A stretch of 64,000 nucleotides of DNA from Myxococcota bacterium (GCA_024278455.1 JAJRTE010000040.1:19281-83280), one strand, 5' to 3'; counted from the first letter of the stretch, positions 44,010 through 54,062 are shown. Program-made: numbers and translations. The notes: generated by a model from the letters alone, not told the origin.

Positions 44010-46436
44010 TCAAGCCGTGCTCCGTTGCACCCACATCCTCACCACCGGCGGCGTGGCGGGTTGCGCTCCCGCGCCCCGGTCTTCGTCGATCAATCCCGGC
44101 ATTCTGCGGTCGCGAGCGGCGACGAGTCCGTAGGCGTGCCTTGCCGACCCCTGGCGGAACAGGCCGACAGTGCCTCGAGGCCATGTCCACCCGGCGAAGG
44201 TCACGGTCGGGTCCGGTGGCGGGGTGAGACCCAGCACAAGGCCGTCCCACTCGACAAAGCAGTGGCCGCCGGGAAACTCGCCGGCCCACACGGCATGGAT
44301 TTCCCAGCTCGAGCGTTCCGCGGCCCGCTGCACGCGCCGCAGGGACGGCCGTCCGATGTCGGCGTCTCCGCCGGCGGCCTGGCGGAGGGACCAGCCGTTT
44401 CCGTGGCGCTCGATCGCCAGGTGCAACAACGCGGGACCTCGATCCAGTGCTCGGATCCAGTAGTGGGCACTGTTGCCGGAGCGATCCTGGGCCGCGGCGG
44501 CCTGGACCGGGGCATTGGCGGCGCCGTCTTTTCCCGGCGTGCCGGCCCCGGCCACATCCCAGGGTTCCTCGAGGCGCAGCAGGTGCCTTCCTTCGCCCGC
44601 GGGACCCACCCCGGCCTCGAGCCGCGCGCAAGCGGTCAGGCCCTGGAAATCGACCAGGAGCCGTCCGGGCGGTACGATCACGACGCTTCCTTCTATCGCG
44701 CAGGCCCACCATTGTCCTTCTGGGCGTTGCGGGCGGGCACACCAGGCGTACCACCGGAAAGGGTCCGAGCCGTCGCCGATCCAGAAGCGTCCACCCGTGC
44801 CGCTCATGCCCTCGAGGAGATGAGGGGGGAGTGCGACGCGCACGCGGTCTCGAGTCGGCTCGCACGGGACCTCCTCCCAGCCGAAGGGAGGAATCCAGGC
44901 CAGTGCGGTGTAGGCGCCGGCGCGCGGCACCAGGAACTCCACCGACGGCGTTGCCGACCGGCTCCAGAACCGGCCCCGGGCCTCCACGAGGTCGATGAGG
45001 CGGACGTGTCCGGCATCGACCGGCTCGATGGGCGGTCGTACCGGGACGCGTCCCCCCCCGGTCGCCAGGCGGCCCCAGGCGCAAAAGAGTGCCGACGACG
45101 TGGCGTCCAGGTCTCTCACCGCCTCCCACCTCGTCCGCCCATGGGAGTCCAGCGAGGGATACTCGAGCCGTTCCACGCGCACAACGGTATCCTCGGGGCG
45201 AAACACGAGTGTGCCGTCTTCCCACGGCAGCCACCTGCCGGCCAGGGATGGCGGCACGAGCGCGATACGGCCAAGATCGGGACGGGACGCGCACCCGACC
45301 GCCACGACGGCTGGGGGACGAAAAGTCGAAGCCAGCACCTGGCCGAGTTCCGGCGCGCGATACCATGCCCGGCCTTCCGTGTAGGCAGCCAGCGCAAGGC
45401 TGACTTCGGCCCGGCTCCCATCGTCACCGCATGCTCGCAGGTCGATGTCCAGGGTCTCCGGCGGTCTGACATCGGCAGCGAAACGCACCCCGTCGATATC
45501 GGACCCGTCGCCGGCGTGCTCCAGCGGCTGGTCGCCGGCAAGGGGCACGAGGCCGGACAGCTTCACTTCCACGGGGATGGTGCAGTCGTATCGTGCTTCC
45601 AGGGGCTTCCCGTCGAGACGGGCGTCGAGGGCGATTTCGACCCTGAGCGCATCGGGTACTCGCGCCACGGGGAGGCCGCTGCCGAAGTCGATGGTGCCGT
45701 CGTACTGGATGCGCATCCGCGCGGGCGGGTCGGGGGCGCGTGCATGACAGACGACCCTGGTCGCCTGCCGGAGCGTCCGGGGGAGCCCGAGGCCGGCGAA
45801 GCGCACCGCGACGGGGTGGTCAGGAAGCAGCCGGAGGTCGGCCTCGTCGCCGGCGACACGCATGACGATCGGTGTTCCGTCCGGGGTGACGGCCGGGTCC
45901 CAGATTTCGAGGTCGTCGCCGAACCGGGGTCCGAGGAAGAGGTCCGGGTCCGGCGTCGACCAGCACCCGTCCTGTTGCTCGAGCACCTCGAGGTGCCGGT
46001 TCCCGGGCCGGTAGCCGGGGAGGACCGGGCGCGTGCCGAGGAGCACCCTGCCGCGGTCCAGGCACAGGGCGCGGGTCGTGTCTTCGCCTGGCAGGCGCGT
46101 CCAGACCCATACCGTACTCCCCCGGGGCGCCGTTTCGATCCGGGTGCCCGCCCGGAACACCGGCGACGTGTCGATGGTAGCGATCCGTTCCCCGGCAAGT
46201 CCCGACGGCTGCACCGACAGGCGCAACCAGCGAAGAGCGCCCAGCACGGTCTCGGCCCGGGAGACCGCGGTTTCTCCCTCCGCCCCGGGCAGGATGTCGC
46301 CATCGGGCGGCACAACCAGGGCCAGCAAGCAGCCCAAGGTCTCCTCGAGGCGACACAAGGCCTGTCGCCCGGTCTCCCCGCCACGTCCGGGGTCGAAAGG
46401 CTGCCACCGGTAGTCTTGTCCCACGTCGATCTGCAT
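44010..46436 (-). CDS. Unknown large beta-rich protein of the FHA/pseudo-PBP operon
   Basis: 808 residues from ATG 46436 (GAGG upstream). No signal peptide or membrane helix. The sequence is rich in short beta-type stretches with many Trp and Arg (FWIGDGSDPFRWYAWCARP, TVTFAGWTWPRGTVGLF). It opens with DVGQDYRWQPFDPGRGGETG. I recognise no domain. The tight spacing to both neighbours makes it part of the same complex or pathway. Confidence 0.82.
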   Translation of the reverse strand: MQIDVGQDYRWQPFDPGRGGETGRQALCRLEETLGCLLALVVPPDGDILPGAEGETAVSRAETVLGALRWLRLSVQPSGLAGERIATIDTSPVFRAGTRIETAPRGSTVWVWTRLPGEDTTRALCLDRGRVLLGTRPVLPGYRPGNRHLEVLEQQDGCWSTPDPDLFLGPRFGDDLEIWDPAVTPDGTPIVMRVAGDEADLRLLPDHPVAVRFAGLGLPRTLRQATRVVCHARAPDPPARMRIQYDGTIDFGSGLPVARVPDALRVEIALDARLDGKPLEARYDCTIPVEVKLSGLVPLAGDQPLEHAGDGSDIDGVRFAADVRPPETLDIDLRACGDDGSRAEVSLALAAYTEGRAWYRAPELGQVLASTFRPPAVVAVGCASRPDLGRIALVPPSLAGRWLPWEDGTLVFRPEDTVVRVERLEYPSLDSHGRTRWEAVRDLDATSSALFCAWGRLATGGGRVPVRPPIEPVDAGHVRLIDLVEARGRFWSRSATPSVEFLVPRAGAYTALAWIPPFGWEEVPCEPTRDRVRVALPPHLLEGMSGTGGRFWIGDGSDPFRWYAWCARPQRPEGQWWACAIEGSVVIVPPGRLLVDFQGLTACARLEAGVGPAGEGRHLLRLEEPWDVAGAGTPGKDGAANAPVQAAAAQDRSGNSAHYWIRALDRGPALLHLAIERHGNGWSLRQAAGGDADIGRPSLRRVQRAAERSSWEIHAVWAGEFPGGHCFVEWDGLVLGLTPPPDPTVTFAGWTWPRGTVGLFRQGSARHAYGLVAARDRRMPGLIDEDRGAGAQPATPPVVRMWVQRSTA

Positions 46437-46511
46437 CGTGCCTCGCTTTCGTCCCGCCGGGCGCTCCCGGCCGGGGTTCCAGCCTCGAGCCCTTTTCTCG
46501 CGCCGGCGTCA

Positions 46512-47237
46512 TCACCGGGTTCGGGGAAGGGCGTCGCCCCGAACCTGGTAGTAGGTCGCCAGGTCGTTCAGGATGGCGACCCCGGCCTCCTTTCCCGCCT
46601 CGGGGTGGTTGTCGCACACCACCGCCAGCACCAGGCCACGGCCGTCCTCGAGGGCGCGGCTTTGCTCGCCCCGTTCTCCTTGCCATGCCCCGGACCGGTC
46701 AGATCCGCCACCGGGGGCGGCTTCCCGTGGGCTGTCACGGGACGACTCGCCCGCCGTCGCACCGGGGGTTGTCTCGCGGTCCGGCCAGGTGCCACCCGGA
46801 TCCACCAGGCGATCCAGGACCACGGCCACGAGGGACGATACAGCTCCCGGCCTCGGCGCAGCGCTTGCAGCGTCCGATGTCAGCATCGAGAGCCAGGCTT
46901 GCGTGCGGGTCGATGGTCCCACCTCGATCGCGGGCGGCATTCCGGGGACCCACGGCCGGCACAATGGTGTGTGGGCGGCAAAGCCGGAGGGCGGGGGCGA
47001 GCCGCTCCCGTTCTCGTCCAGGCCGGGTGGGGCGACCACTGCCAGGTCCTCCCTCGAGACCACTCCGCAGGCGTAGAGCAGCAGCGTCTGCGCGCCGGTG
47101 CGCCGGCTTGCCGCCGCGCCATGCCCTGGGTCTGTTCCGGTCGCGACCCCCACGCGGCCGGACAGCCAGCGTGCCCGGCTCGAGGACAGGGACGACAGCA
47201 GGCCGGCGTCGGCGCCAAGGTACCCATCCAGGACATC
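46512..47237 (-). CDS. C-terminal continuation of the pseudo-transpeptidase, after an in-frame TAG
   Basis: The frame after the TAG at 47240-47238 stays open for 241 codons to a TGA at 46512, in the same frame as the 2,233-codon gene upstream. There is no ribosome binding site at the first in-frame GTG (47153). The sequence DVLDGYLGADAGLLSSL ... GRVGVATGTDPGHG ... ALLLYACGVV-like block aligns with the KTG-containing end of penicillin-binding transpeptidases (Lys replaced by Ala: ATGT). So it is most simply the missing end of the upstream protein. Confidence 0.6.
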   Translation of the reverse strand, partial: DVLDGYLGADAGLLSSLSSSRARWLSGRVGVATGTDPGHGAAASRRTGAQTLLLYACGVVSREDLAVVAPPGLDENGSGSPPPSGFAAHTPLCRPWVPGMPPAIEVGPSTRTQAWLSMLTSDAASAAPRPGAVSSLVAVVLDRLVDPGGTWPDRETTPGATAGESSRDSPREAAPGGGSDRSGAWQGERGEQSRALEDGRGLVLAVVCDNHPEAGKEAGVAILNDLATYYQVRGDALPRTR

Positions 47238-50200
47238 CTAGGTCTGCCACCTGGCGCGAAGTCCGGCCCGGACCGTTTCGATGCCGGAGGAAAGGTAAGT
47301 GGCCTGGGCGACGTAGGGAGACGGCGCCGGTCTCCAACTGTCGTTCGGGGGCCGGCCCGGTGCCGGAGAACGGCCCTGCCGGGATGTCGAGAACGGTAGT
47401 GGCTTCTGTCGAACCGCTTCCACGATGCGCGGGCTGACGAGACGACCATCCTTCGAGGCCGCTGGGGCGGCTATCACGGCGAGAGACAGGGGCGATGCGG
47501 ATACCTCGTGACCGGAGGCGACCTGGAGCACGGTCTGGAGGGAGCCGGACCGTGGCACCTCGGCGAAGCGCCCCTCGAGCCAGTCGGTGGGTGGCGGTCC
47601 GTCCGGCCAGGCCCGGTCGCCGCCCAGGGCCGCGGGCCCTGGTACCTCGGGATAGAAGAAGCCCACGCCGCTCGAAAGGGCCGGAAGCCACGGCGCGCCC
47701 GCCGTGGGGTAGGCATGGCCCGGCGCCCACTCCCGGTCGGCCTGCTGGGTCTCCACACCCGTCTCGAGCCTGTATCGGAATCGATGGCCGAGTTCGAGCA
47801 GTGTGCCCCAGAGCCGGTTGCCAGCCGGCGGCCCGCCGGGGTCGGCGGGGATGAACCGCTCCCCCCGGTCGCCGGAAGCGAAGTAGGCCATCACCACCGC
47901 GTAGGGGTCCCAGGCGGGCGTGGTGAGAAACGTGGCGTCGATCCGGTCGGTGAGTCCCAGGTCGGCCCGGTCCGTGTTCAAGTAGAAATAGGGAATCGAT
48001 CCGCCCACGCCGGTTCCGCCGTCCACCAGCGCCAGGGCGGAAATTGCGAAAAACACGTTGCATCTTTGTGCGAAGGCTCGAGGTGCCACAGCGCTGAGCC
48101 AGGCCGGGTCGTCAGGCCACACGGCATGACTCTCCGGGCAGGATACCATGGGCCGGTCGTCGGCCGTGGTGTCCGGGCGGCGATGGGGGAGAACCTCGTT
48201 CCCGACCCGTTCGTAGAGTTGCAGGGCGCCGCGGCACCGATATATCGACGGCCGCGAGGGGTCCCAGCGGTCCGGCAGGACTCGAGGCCGGTCGAACATC
48301 CCGGCTCGAGCCATGGCGAGCATGGTTGCGAGAGGGTACACGCCTCCCACCCGGCCGCGGCGCGTGAAGGCCAGGTTTTCCCGGGATGGGTCCTTCAGTA
48401 CGGGCAGGTCGCCGGTCTCGTCTTCCGCCATCGTGGCAGGGTCGATGGGAGGCCAGGTCGATGCGGCCAGGACGGCTCCGGTGTCTGCGTCCAGCAGGAC
48501 CGCGGATGCGCTTCCGGCCCCTGTCCAGCCGCCGCGACGCCCCCCGGACAGGTCCCGCTCCATGGCTCGATTCAGCCCGCGAGAGACAATGCGCTGGAGA
48601 TCGCCATGGATGGTCAGCTCGATACCGCTCGATGCCGCTTCGAGCACGGGTGCGTTCAACGCTGCCTCGAGACCGCTCCGGGTCGCGGTCTCCGCCCCGA
48701 CCAGTTGCCCCGCGTCGGCGCCGAACGGATACCGGCGCGGTGATCGGGCGGTGGTCCCGGACGCCTGGGCGCCGGCGGTCGCCGCCAGGTCGCCGGTGTC
48801 GAACAGGATGGCGGCGAAGTCTCCCCAGGTCACGGTGGCCCCGGAAGCAAGCGGTCGCCACGTGGCCGCCGCGCCTGTGGCCGCACCGGCGGTCGTCCCA
48901 CCGCTCGTGCCTCGATCGCTGCGCTGCTGTGCCGCTCCAGGAACCGCTCGCTCGCTGGCCGGCGCCAGCCTTGGGTCGAGCGCAGGCAGCTCGAGGGCCC
49001 TGTCCGGGCTGGCAGTGGCGCGTTCGCGCGGAGCGGGAGGCACCACCGCCAAAGGCCTGGAGGACGAACGTACGAAAACCCCCGCAGCACCTCTGGCGAA
49101 CAGCAGGCAGTCCTGCTGTTCAGCCGGAATCGTCCTGCCCAGGCCGATCAACTGCGACCATGACCGGTCCCGGCTGACCGATACCGCTCCGGCCGGGATG
49201 GTGCCGCCCCGTATCGCCGGAAGGTCGCCAGGGACCAGATTGTTGGCGTCGAGCGCGCCGGGACGCCAGAAGATGCGTCCTCGAGGCAGGCCCTCCGCGA
49301 CGCACACTGCGCCGACAAGCCTCCCGGGCGCGTCCAGCACGCCGGTCTCGATCGCGTCCCCCCGGTTGTTCTCGCTGGATCGGCCACTGGTCCCGCGCGA
49401 TACGCCGGTCAAGACCAGTGCGTCGCCCGGACCGAGCGGCCCGAACCGCCGCACGACCTCGAGACGCGCGCTCGTCGTTCCGGCTCGCATGGATATGTCC
49501 GGCAGCGCCACGGGCTGTTCAGGCCCCGCGCTCCTCTTCATTCGGCTTCCCAACTCCCGTCCGCCATCGAAGCGCCTGACGCCCAGCAAGCGCGACGGCA
49601 CACGGCTGACTTTCAATCGCGGGTGCACCCCCGCTGCCACCTGCCGCGCGGCGGGCGGTGCGTCATCGTTGGTCCAGGAGACGGTGGATGTCCAGTCGAA
49701 CACGAAGGGGAGGGCTGCTGCGGCTGCTGCGGCCGTGCCGGTCTCGAGGGCGGTGTTCGTGCCGGCGATCCAGCGGCCTATCTCCAGATCGTGGCGCCAG
49801 GCGTGCCACACTCGCAACTCGACCTGGGAGAGCGCGCGAAGCCGGTTGTCCCTTGAGCAGCCCAGGGTGTTCTCCGCCCAGGTGATCCGCGGAACGGCAG
49901 GAGGGTCGCCCGCGTCGCGAAGGCACAGAAGTCCGGCGTCGATCAGGACCTGGAGCGCATCTGCTCGATGGCGTTCCGCCAGGCCCCCGGCGCCGGTTGC
50001 CGGCCCGGCTGCCTGTGCGATCCGGCTGCTGCGCGCGTCGAGATCCGCACGCGTCGAACCATCCCCGCGGATGGTCCAGGTGGCGCCTCGAGCCAGGACC
50101 CACGCGGGAAGCAACCGGCCCAGCCACCGCCGATCACCGGCCAGTCGCGCCTGGTCCACCGGCACCTCGAGCACCAGGTGGTTGAACGACAAACTGACGC

Positions 50201-53200
50201 GCAGCGGCACGAGCCCCGGCCAGATCACCATGCCGTCCTCGAGCGTCAATGTCTGCCCCGGTTCGAGCCGGAACGCGGGCGCATCGGTGGCGTGCTGGAC
50301 TCGAGTCCGGTCTCCCCCGACCAGGCTTCGCAAGCAGGGAACCGATTTGCCGCAGGCGGGGTCGCTCGGCGCAAGGACCTCGAGGTGCCTTCCTGCCATT
50401 CCGGGGTAGGGGAGCACGATGTCCGCACGGCTGTCGGACCCGATGACGCCGTGGTCGAGCGCGGCCCCGGTCAGTTCCAGCGTGCTCTGCTGTTCGGACA
50501 CCTGGAGGCGGAACCGGTATCCTCCGGCGCTGAAGGACTCTCCGTCACACACGCGGACCGTGGCGCGACGCCCGGTTGGCGTATCCACGCCGGCACACCC
50601 CGTCGGGCTCGAGGATGGGACAAGGGTCGCCAGCGGACCGGCACCGGGTGCGGGAAGCTGGATATCTCCGGCACGTGCGCCGGCTCGAACGCTCAGCGCC
50701 CCCACTGCGACGATGGCCGCGACAGCCAGAACGGCAATTGGGCACGCGACCGCAAACAAGCGGGTGGACCGGGCCGCATTCGTGGCGAGCGCACCGTTCG
50801 TCATGGTCTCGCCCGGGCTCGGAGTGAAAACTGAAGACTCGAGACCCACGGCGACGGTCCAGGCGGCGACCAGGCCGAATACCAGGGTAGGTTGCCAGGC
50901 TCCGCCGATCCACGGCAGGGGAGGGCTTTCGCCGGCGTGCGCCGCGGCGACCGGCACGAGGAGCATGACGATGATGTCCCAGGCGACGGCCGCGACCAGG
51001 ATCGCGGCCCACCGCGCCGACCGCTCCGATCCGGGCCCGGTCTCCGTGAGGGCCCGGTGTGTGCGGGGCCGGCTTGCTGCCCGCATGGAAAACCCACGGC
51101 GCAAGGTCAAGGCCTCGATCGCCATGCCGAGCAGCCCGAGCAACAGGAAGGACTCGAGGATGGGGCGCCAGGTCGCGTGGCCCAGGTTAGGCCACAAGGC
51201 GGGGAGGCGGCCCGTGGAAACGCCCGCCAACAGGCCAAACCCGTCCTGGAGGATGCGCGCTGGAGGAGGCAGTAGCGGTCGAAGCGTCATCAGCGCCCAC
51301 CCGGCAGCCAGTACCACAACGATTCCCACGGCCACCCAGGCGGCTCGAGCGGGCGATCGAGGGGGCTGGTATCGGATCTCGCCGTCCGATGGTTGGACGG
51401 GCCCGTGGCGGGGACGGTCCCTTCCGGCGAAGGCAGCGCCCACGCTGGCCCAGGTGGCGGCAAGGACGAACCAGCCCGCCGGAGTCGTGGTCATGTTCGA
51501 CGCGAACCAGGCGGCGGAGAAAAGCAGCAGTGCGCCGACCCAGCGCGGGGTCCTGGCGGTCGAGACGGACAGGGCGAAGAGGATCAGGCACGCCCCCGCG
51601 GACCACCATCCGAAACCCAGGGTCCTCTCGAGGTGCGTGGCGGCTATCACACCGGCGCCCAGGGCGGCAACGGGAAGCGCCAGGCTGGCGCGACCCGCCA
51701 GCCTTCCCGACGAGGAGCGGATCCGGGCCGCGAGACGGCGAGCCAGGTAGAAGAACGAACTCGCCACCCAGGTCCGCAGGAGCCATGCAAGGGCGATCAG
51801 GAGTGCGGGAAGAACCCAGGTCCGCCAGTCGAGCAGGAGGGAAGACCTGTCGCCGGCAACATGGCCGCGCCACTCAGCTACCAGCCTGTCTGCCACCAGC
51901 AGCAGTCCGGTGTCGAGCAGCCCGAGCGATGCCTCGTGAAGCGCCCTCGCCCAGCGCGATTCGATCCAGAGCCCGGTTCGAGACGCCAGCAGGACCGGAA
52001 ACGCGAACAACGTGACCACGCCTGCCGTCCAGGCGCCGCCGGCCAGGCTGATCGAGCCGGCCTCGCCTACCAATACGCCCCTGGCGGACAGGAAACAGCC
52101 CGCGGCCGCCAGGGCGAAGGTCAGCCCGAACACGCGCCTCACCGCGGCGGCAGGAATGTGGTCACCGGCGCCGGCGGCCGGCTTGCCGGGGTCTGGCGAG
52201 GGGGGACCGGCCCGGACCGCCAATGCGCGCAGGGACACCTCGAGCCGAAGCCCGGCTGCGAATGCTGCGGCGATCAGCCAGACGAGCGGCCCCCACACGA
52301 CCCAACCCGGGCGGGGTGCCAGCACCTCGATCACCTGGCCGGCGAGCATGAAGCGTTCACCAGGCTCCATTCGGAGCCAGGGCGCGGCGCTGCCGGCGAA
52401 GGAGGCGGAGCCGTCACCGTCGTCGTGCAGGAGCCGGAACGGTGCAGGGTCGCCCCCGGATGTCGCCGGTTGATGGGCCCGAACCACGCCTTCCCGGTCG
52501 CGGCAGACCAGCAGGAGCGGATCCCTCGATCCGGTCAAGGCATCCCGTGCCCATCCGGGCAGCGGGAAGGAGACGGCTCGAGGCCCGGCCCCCGCACTGT
52601 CGTCGCCGCTTCCTGGATCCTCCTCCCGCGCCAGTAGTTCCAGGTACTGCCGCGGTGCGCCCGATTCGCCGGGATGGCATGCGGGGATCCTCGCCTTCCA
52701 CCCTGGCTCGAGGAGGCGCTGTCGCGTGGTCGGGCCGGCGAGAACACCCGGCCACGCAAAGGCCGCGTCCTGCTCGATCCGGACGGCGTTGACAGGCTCC
52801 CCCCCCTGGCCCCACGGTCGACGCTGGATCGTCATGCGGTAGGGACGTCCCGCGCCCAACCAGAGTCGTTCGCCAGGCCGGACCCCGGAGGTGCCGTGGG
52901 CGGTCGCGCGCCACGGGACGCCGGCCGGGAAGCCTCGAGGCGTGCAGAGCACGACCTGGACGTTCTGTCCCGGCCGGGCCACGGCGGCCAGGGTCGTGCC
53001 TCCTTCGATGGAGAAGAGACTCACCCGGGCACCGGTTCTCGTCCCGGTGGAGATGTCGGACGGAATCGTCAGTCCCAATGGCCAACTCGGCGGCGGCATG
53101 AGGTGTGTTGCGCCGGTCTCGGTCACCAGCTCGATGTAGTCCTGCTGCTGCTTTCTCGAGAACGGAGGGGCCACCACGGCCGCTTCCACCGCTGGCGGCG

Positions 53201-53939
53201 AGGCGGGGCCGTGCACACCGGCCGGAAAACCTGACAGGAAGGTCCACGGGGGGCCATCCTCCTGGCGGCCCACTCGAGGCACCCGGGCCGACCCGGAAGG
53301 CCAGCTTACCGAGACGTCCGACTCCGTGACCACGAACTGGACATTGCCGGCATGGGTCTCGAAGCCTGGAACGGCAGGAAATTCGAGGTACCCGGTGGCG
53401 CCGTGGCGATCGCGCAAGGCCAGCGTCAGGGTGCGGCGCCGGGAAAGCTGGTAGCGGGACGCTCCCGGAGGCAGGTGCCCCGGAAGACAGTCTTCGGCCG
53501 TCACCGCATGGGCGGAAGGCACGTCGAGCAGCAGCGCCGATCCGTCTTGGACGCGAAAGAGCGGCGAACCCGGCGACGCGGCAGCCGTCTCGAGATCCAC
53601 GGCGCCGGGAGAGAGCTGCGACCCTTCGTGGATGTACCGCCACGCTCCGGAAAGCCCTTCGCGGTAGAAACGGCCGTGCACCGGGAAGCAGTCCGGGCAG
53701 GTGAGACGGAGATCGGCACGCTCGTCCGTGCCGACCACTATCCCGTCCACGCCGGGAGCTTCGTGCGCGGTGATGGCGAGGACAGGGCCGGGTGCGGGAG
53801 GGGGATCGAGGCGGACCTGGAAGAGCAGGCCGACACCCAGGAGGATCATGGCCGGCACGCCGAGAACCTTGGCGGTTCTCACCGCGTCCCGCCATCGCCC
53901 CGGCGCGCTGGTCCTTGCGGTTGCCTTGTACCCGTTCAT
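47238..53939 (-). CDS. Giant FHA / multi-membrane / pseudo-penicillin-binding protein
   Basis: 2,233 residues from ATG 53939 to TAG 47238 (about 2,475 if the TAG is read). One membrane segment at 25-43; an FHA-like domain at about 55-120 (GIVVGTDERADLRL, VHGRFYREG); a long extracytoplasmic region; eight or more membrane segments between about 550 and 1,090; a second FHA-like domain near 1,165-1,200 (GVIGSDSRADIVLP, GMAGRHLEVL); and from about 1,770 a penicillin-binding transpeptidase-like fold (ELTIHGDLQRIVSRGLNRAM, AVLLDADTGAVLAASTWPP). The three active-site motifs are lost: SxxK reads VYPL, SxN reads RCN, KTG (after the TAG) reads ATG. So it is probably a structural or ligand-binding pseudoenzyme of the envelope. 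Confidence 0.82.
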   Translation of the reverse strand: MNGYKATARTSAPGRWRDAVRTAKVLGVPAMILLGVGLLFQVRLDPPPAPGPVLAITAHEAPGVDGIVVGTDERADLRLTCPDCFPVHGRFYREGLSGAWRYIHEGSQLSPGAVDLETAAASPGSPLFRVQDGSALLLDVPSAHAVTAEDCLPGHLPPGASRYQLSRRRTLTLALRDRHGATGYLEFPAVPGFETHAGNVQFVVTESDVSVSWPSGSARVPRVGRQEDGPPWTFLSGFPAGVHGPASPPAVEAAVVAPPFSRKQQQDYIELVTETGATHLMPPPSWPLGLTIPSDISTGTRTGARVSLFSIEGGTTLAAVARPGQNVQVVLCTPRGFPAGVPWRATAHGTSGVRPGERLWLGAGRPYRMTIQRRPWGQGGEPVNAVRIEQDAAFAWPGVLAGPTTRQRLLEPGWKARIPACHPGESGAPRQYLELLAREEDPGSGDDSAGAGPRAVSFPLPGWARDALTGSRDPLLLVCRDREGVVRAHQPATSGGDPAPFRLLHDDGDGSASFAGSAAPWLRMEPGERFMLAGQVIEVLAPRPGWVVWGPLVWLIAAAFAAGLRLEVSLRALAVRAGPPSPDPGKPAAGAGDHIPAAAVRRVFGLTFALAAAGCFLSARGVLVGEAGSISLAGGAWTAGVVTLFAFPVLLASRTGLWIESRWARALHEASLGLLDTGLLLVADRLVAEWRGHVAGDRSSLLLDWRTWVLPALLIALAWLLRTWVASSFFYLARRLAARIRSSSGRLAGRASLALPVAALGAGVIAATHLERTLGFGWWSAGACLILFALSVSTARTPRWVGALLLFSAAWFASNMTTTPAGWFVLAATWASVGAAFAGRDRPRHGPVQPSDGEIRYQPPRSPARAAWVAVGIVVVLAAGWALMTLRPLLPPPARILQDGFGLLAGVSTGRLPALWPNLGHATWRPILESFLLLGLLGMAIEALTLRRGFSMRAASRPRTHRALTETGPGSERSARWAAILVAAVAWDIIVMLLVPVAAAHAGESPPLPWIGGAWQPTLVFGLVAAWTVAVGLESSVFTPSPGETMTNGALATNAARSTRLFAVACPIAVLAVAAIVAVGALSVRAGARAGDIQLPAPGAGPLATLVPSSSPTGCAGVDTPTGRRATVRVCDGESFSAGGYRFRLQVSEQQSTLELTGAALDHGVIGSDSRADIVLPYPGMAGRHLEVLAPSDPACGKSVPCLRSLVGGDRTRVQHATDAPAFRLEPGQTLTLEDGMVIWPGLVPLRVSLSFNHLVLEVPVDQARLAGDRRWLGRLLPAWVLARGATWTIRGDGSTRADLDARSSRIAQAAGPATGAGGLAERHRADALQVLIDAGLLCLRDAGDPPAVPRITWAENTLGCSRDNRLRALSQVELRVWHAWRHDLEIGRWIAGTNTALETGTAAAAAAALPFVFDWTSTVSWTNDDAPPAARQVAAGVHPRLKVSRVPSRLLGVRRFDGGRELGSRMKRSAGPEQPVALPDISMRAGTTSARLEVVRRFGPLGPGDALVLTGVSRGTSGRSSENNRGDAIETGVLDAPGRLVGAVCVAEGLPRGRIFWRPGALDANNLVPGDLPAIRGGTIPAGAVSVSRDRSWSQLIGLGRTIPAEQQDCLLFARGAAGVFVRSSSRPLAVVPPAPRERATASPDRALELPALDPRLAPASERAVPGAAQQRSDRGTSGGTTAGAATGAAATWRPLASGATVTWGDFAAILFDTGDLAATAGAQASGTTARSPRRYPFGADAGQLVGAETATRSGLEAALNAPVLEAASSGIELTIHGDLQRIVSRGLNRAMERDLSGGRRGGWTGAGSASAVLLDADTGAVLAASTWPPIDPATMAEDETGDLPVLKDPSRENLAFTRRGRVGGVYPLATMLAMARAGMFDRPRVLPDRWDPSRPSIYRCRGALQLYERVGNEVLPHRRPDTTADDRPMVSCPESHAVWPDDPAWLSAVAPRAFAQRCNVFFAISALALVDGGTGVGGSIPYFYLNTDRADLGLTDRIDATFLTTPAWDPYAVVMAYFASGDRGERFIPADPGGPPAGNRLWGTLLELGHRFRYRLETGVETQQADREWAPGHAYPTAGAPWLPALSSGVGFFYPEVPGPAALGGDRAWPDGPPPTDWLEGRFAEVPRSGSLQTVLQVASGHEVSASPLSLAVIAAPAASKDGRLVSPRIVEAVRQKPLPFSTSRQGRSPAPGRPPNDSWRPAPSPYVAQATYLSSGIETVRAGLRARWQT

Positions 53940-53986
53940 CGTGTCCTCGAGGCGGTTCCCCGGCCGGACAGGCCCAGGCGGGGACT

Positions 53987-53995
53987 ATTGTATCA
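53987..53995 (-). promoter_or_regulatory. Extended -10 promoter of the 16-kb operon
   Basis: The minus strand reads TGATACAAT, an extended -10 (TGn-TACAAT). No good -35. Start predicted near 53980, 40 nt before the ATG. Confidence 0.45.
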
Positions 53996-54062
53996 TCATT
54001 CGTCCGGGTTTGGTGTGCAGGTTGTGACGGGGTGGGTATGCGTCGGGGCGGGTATGCGTCGG

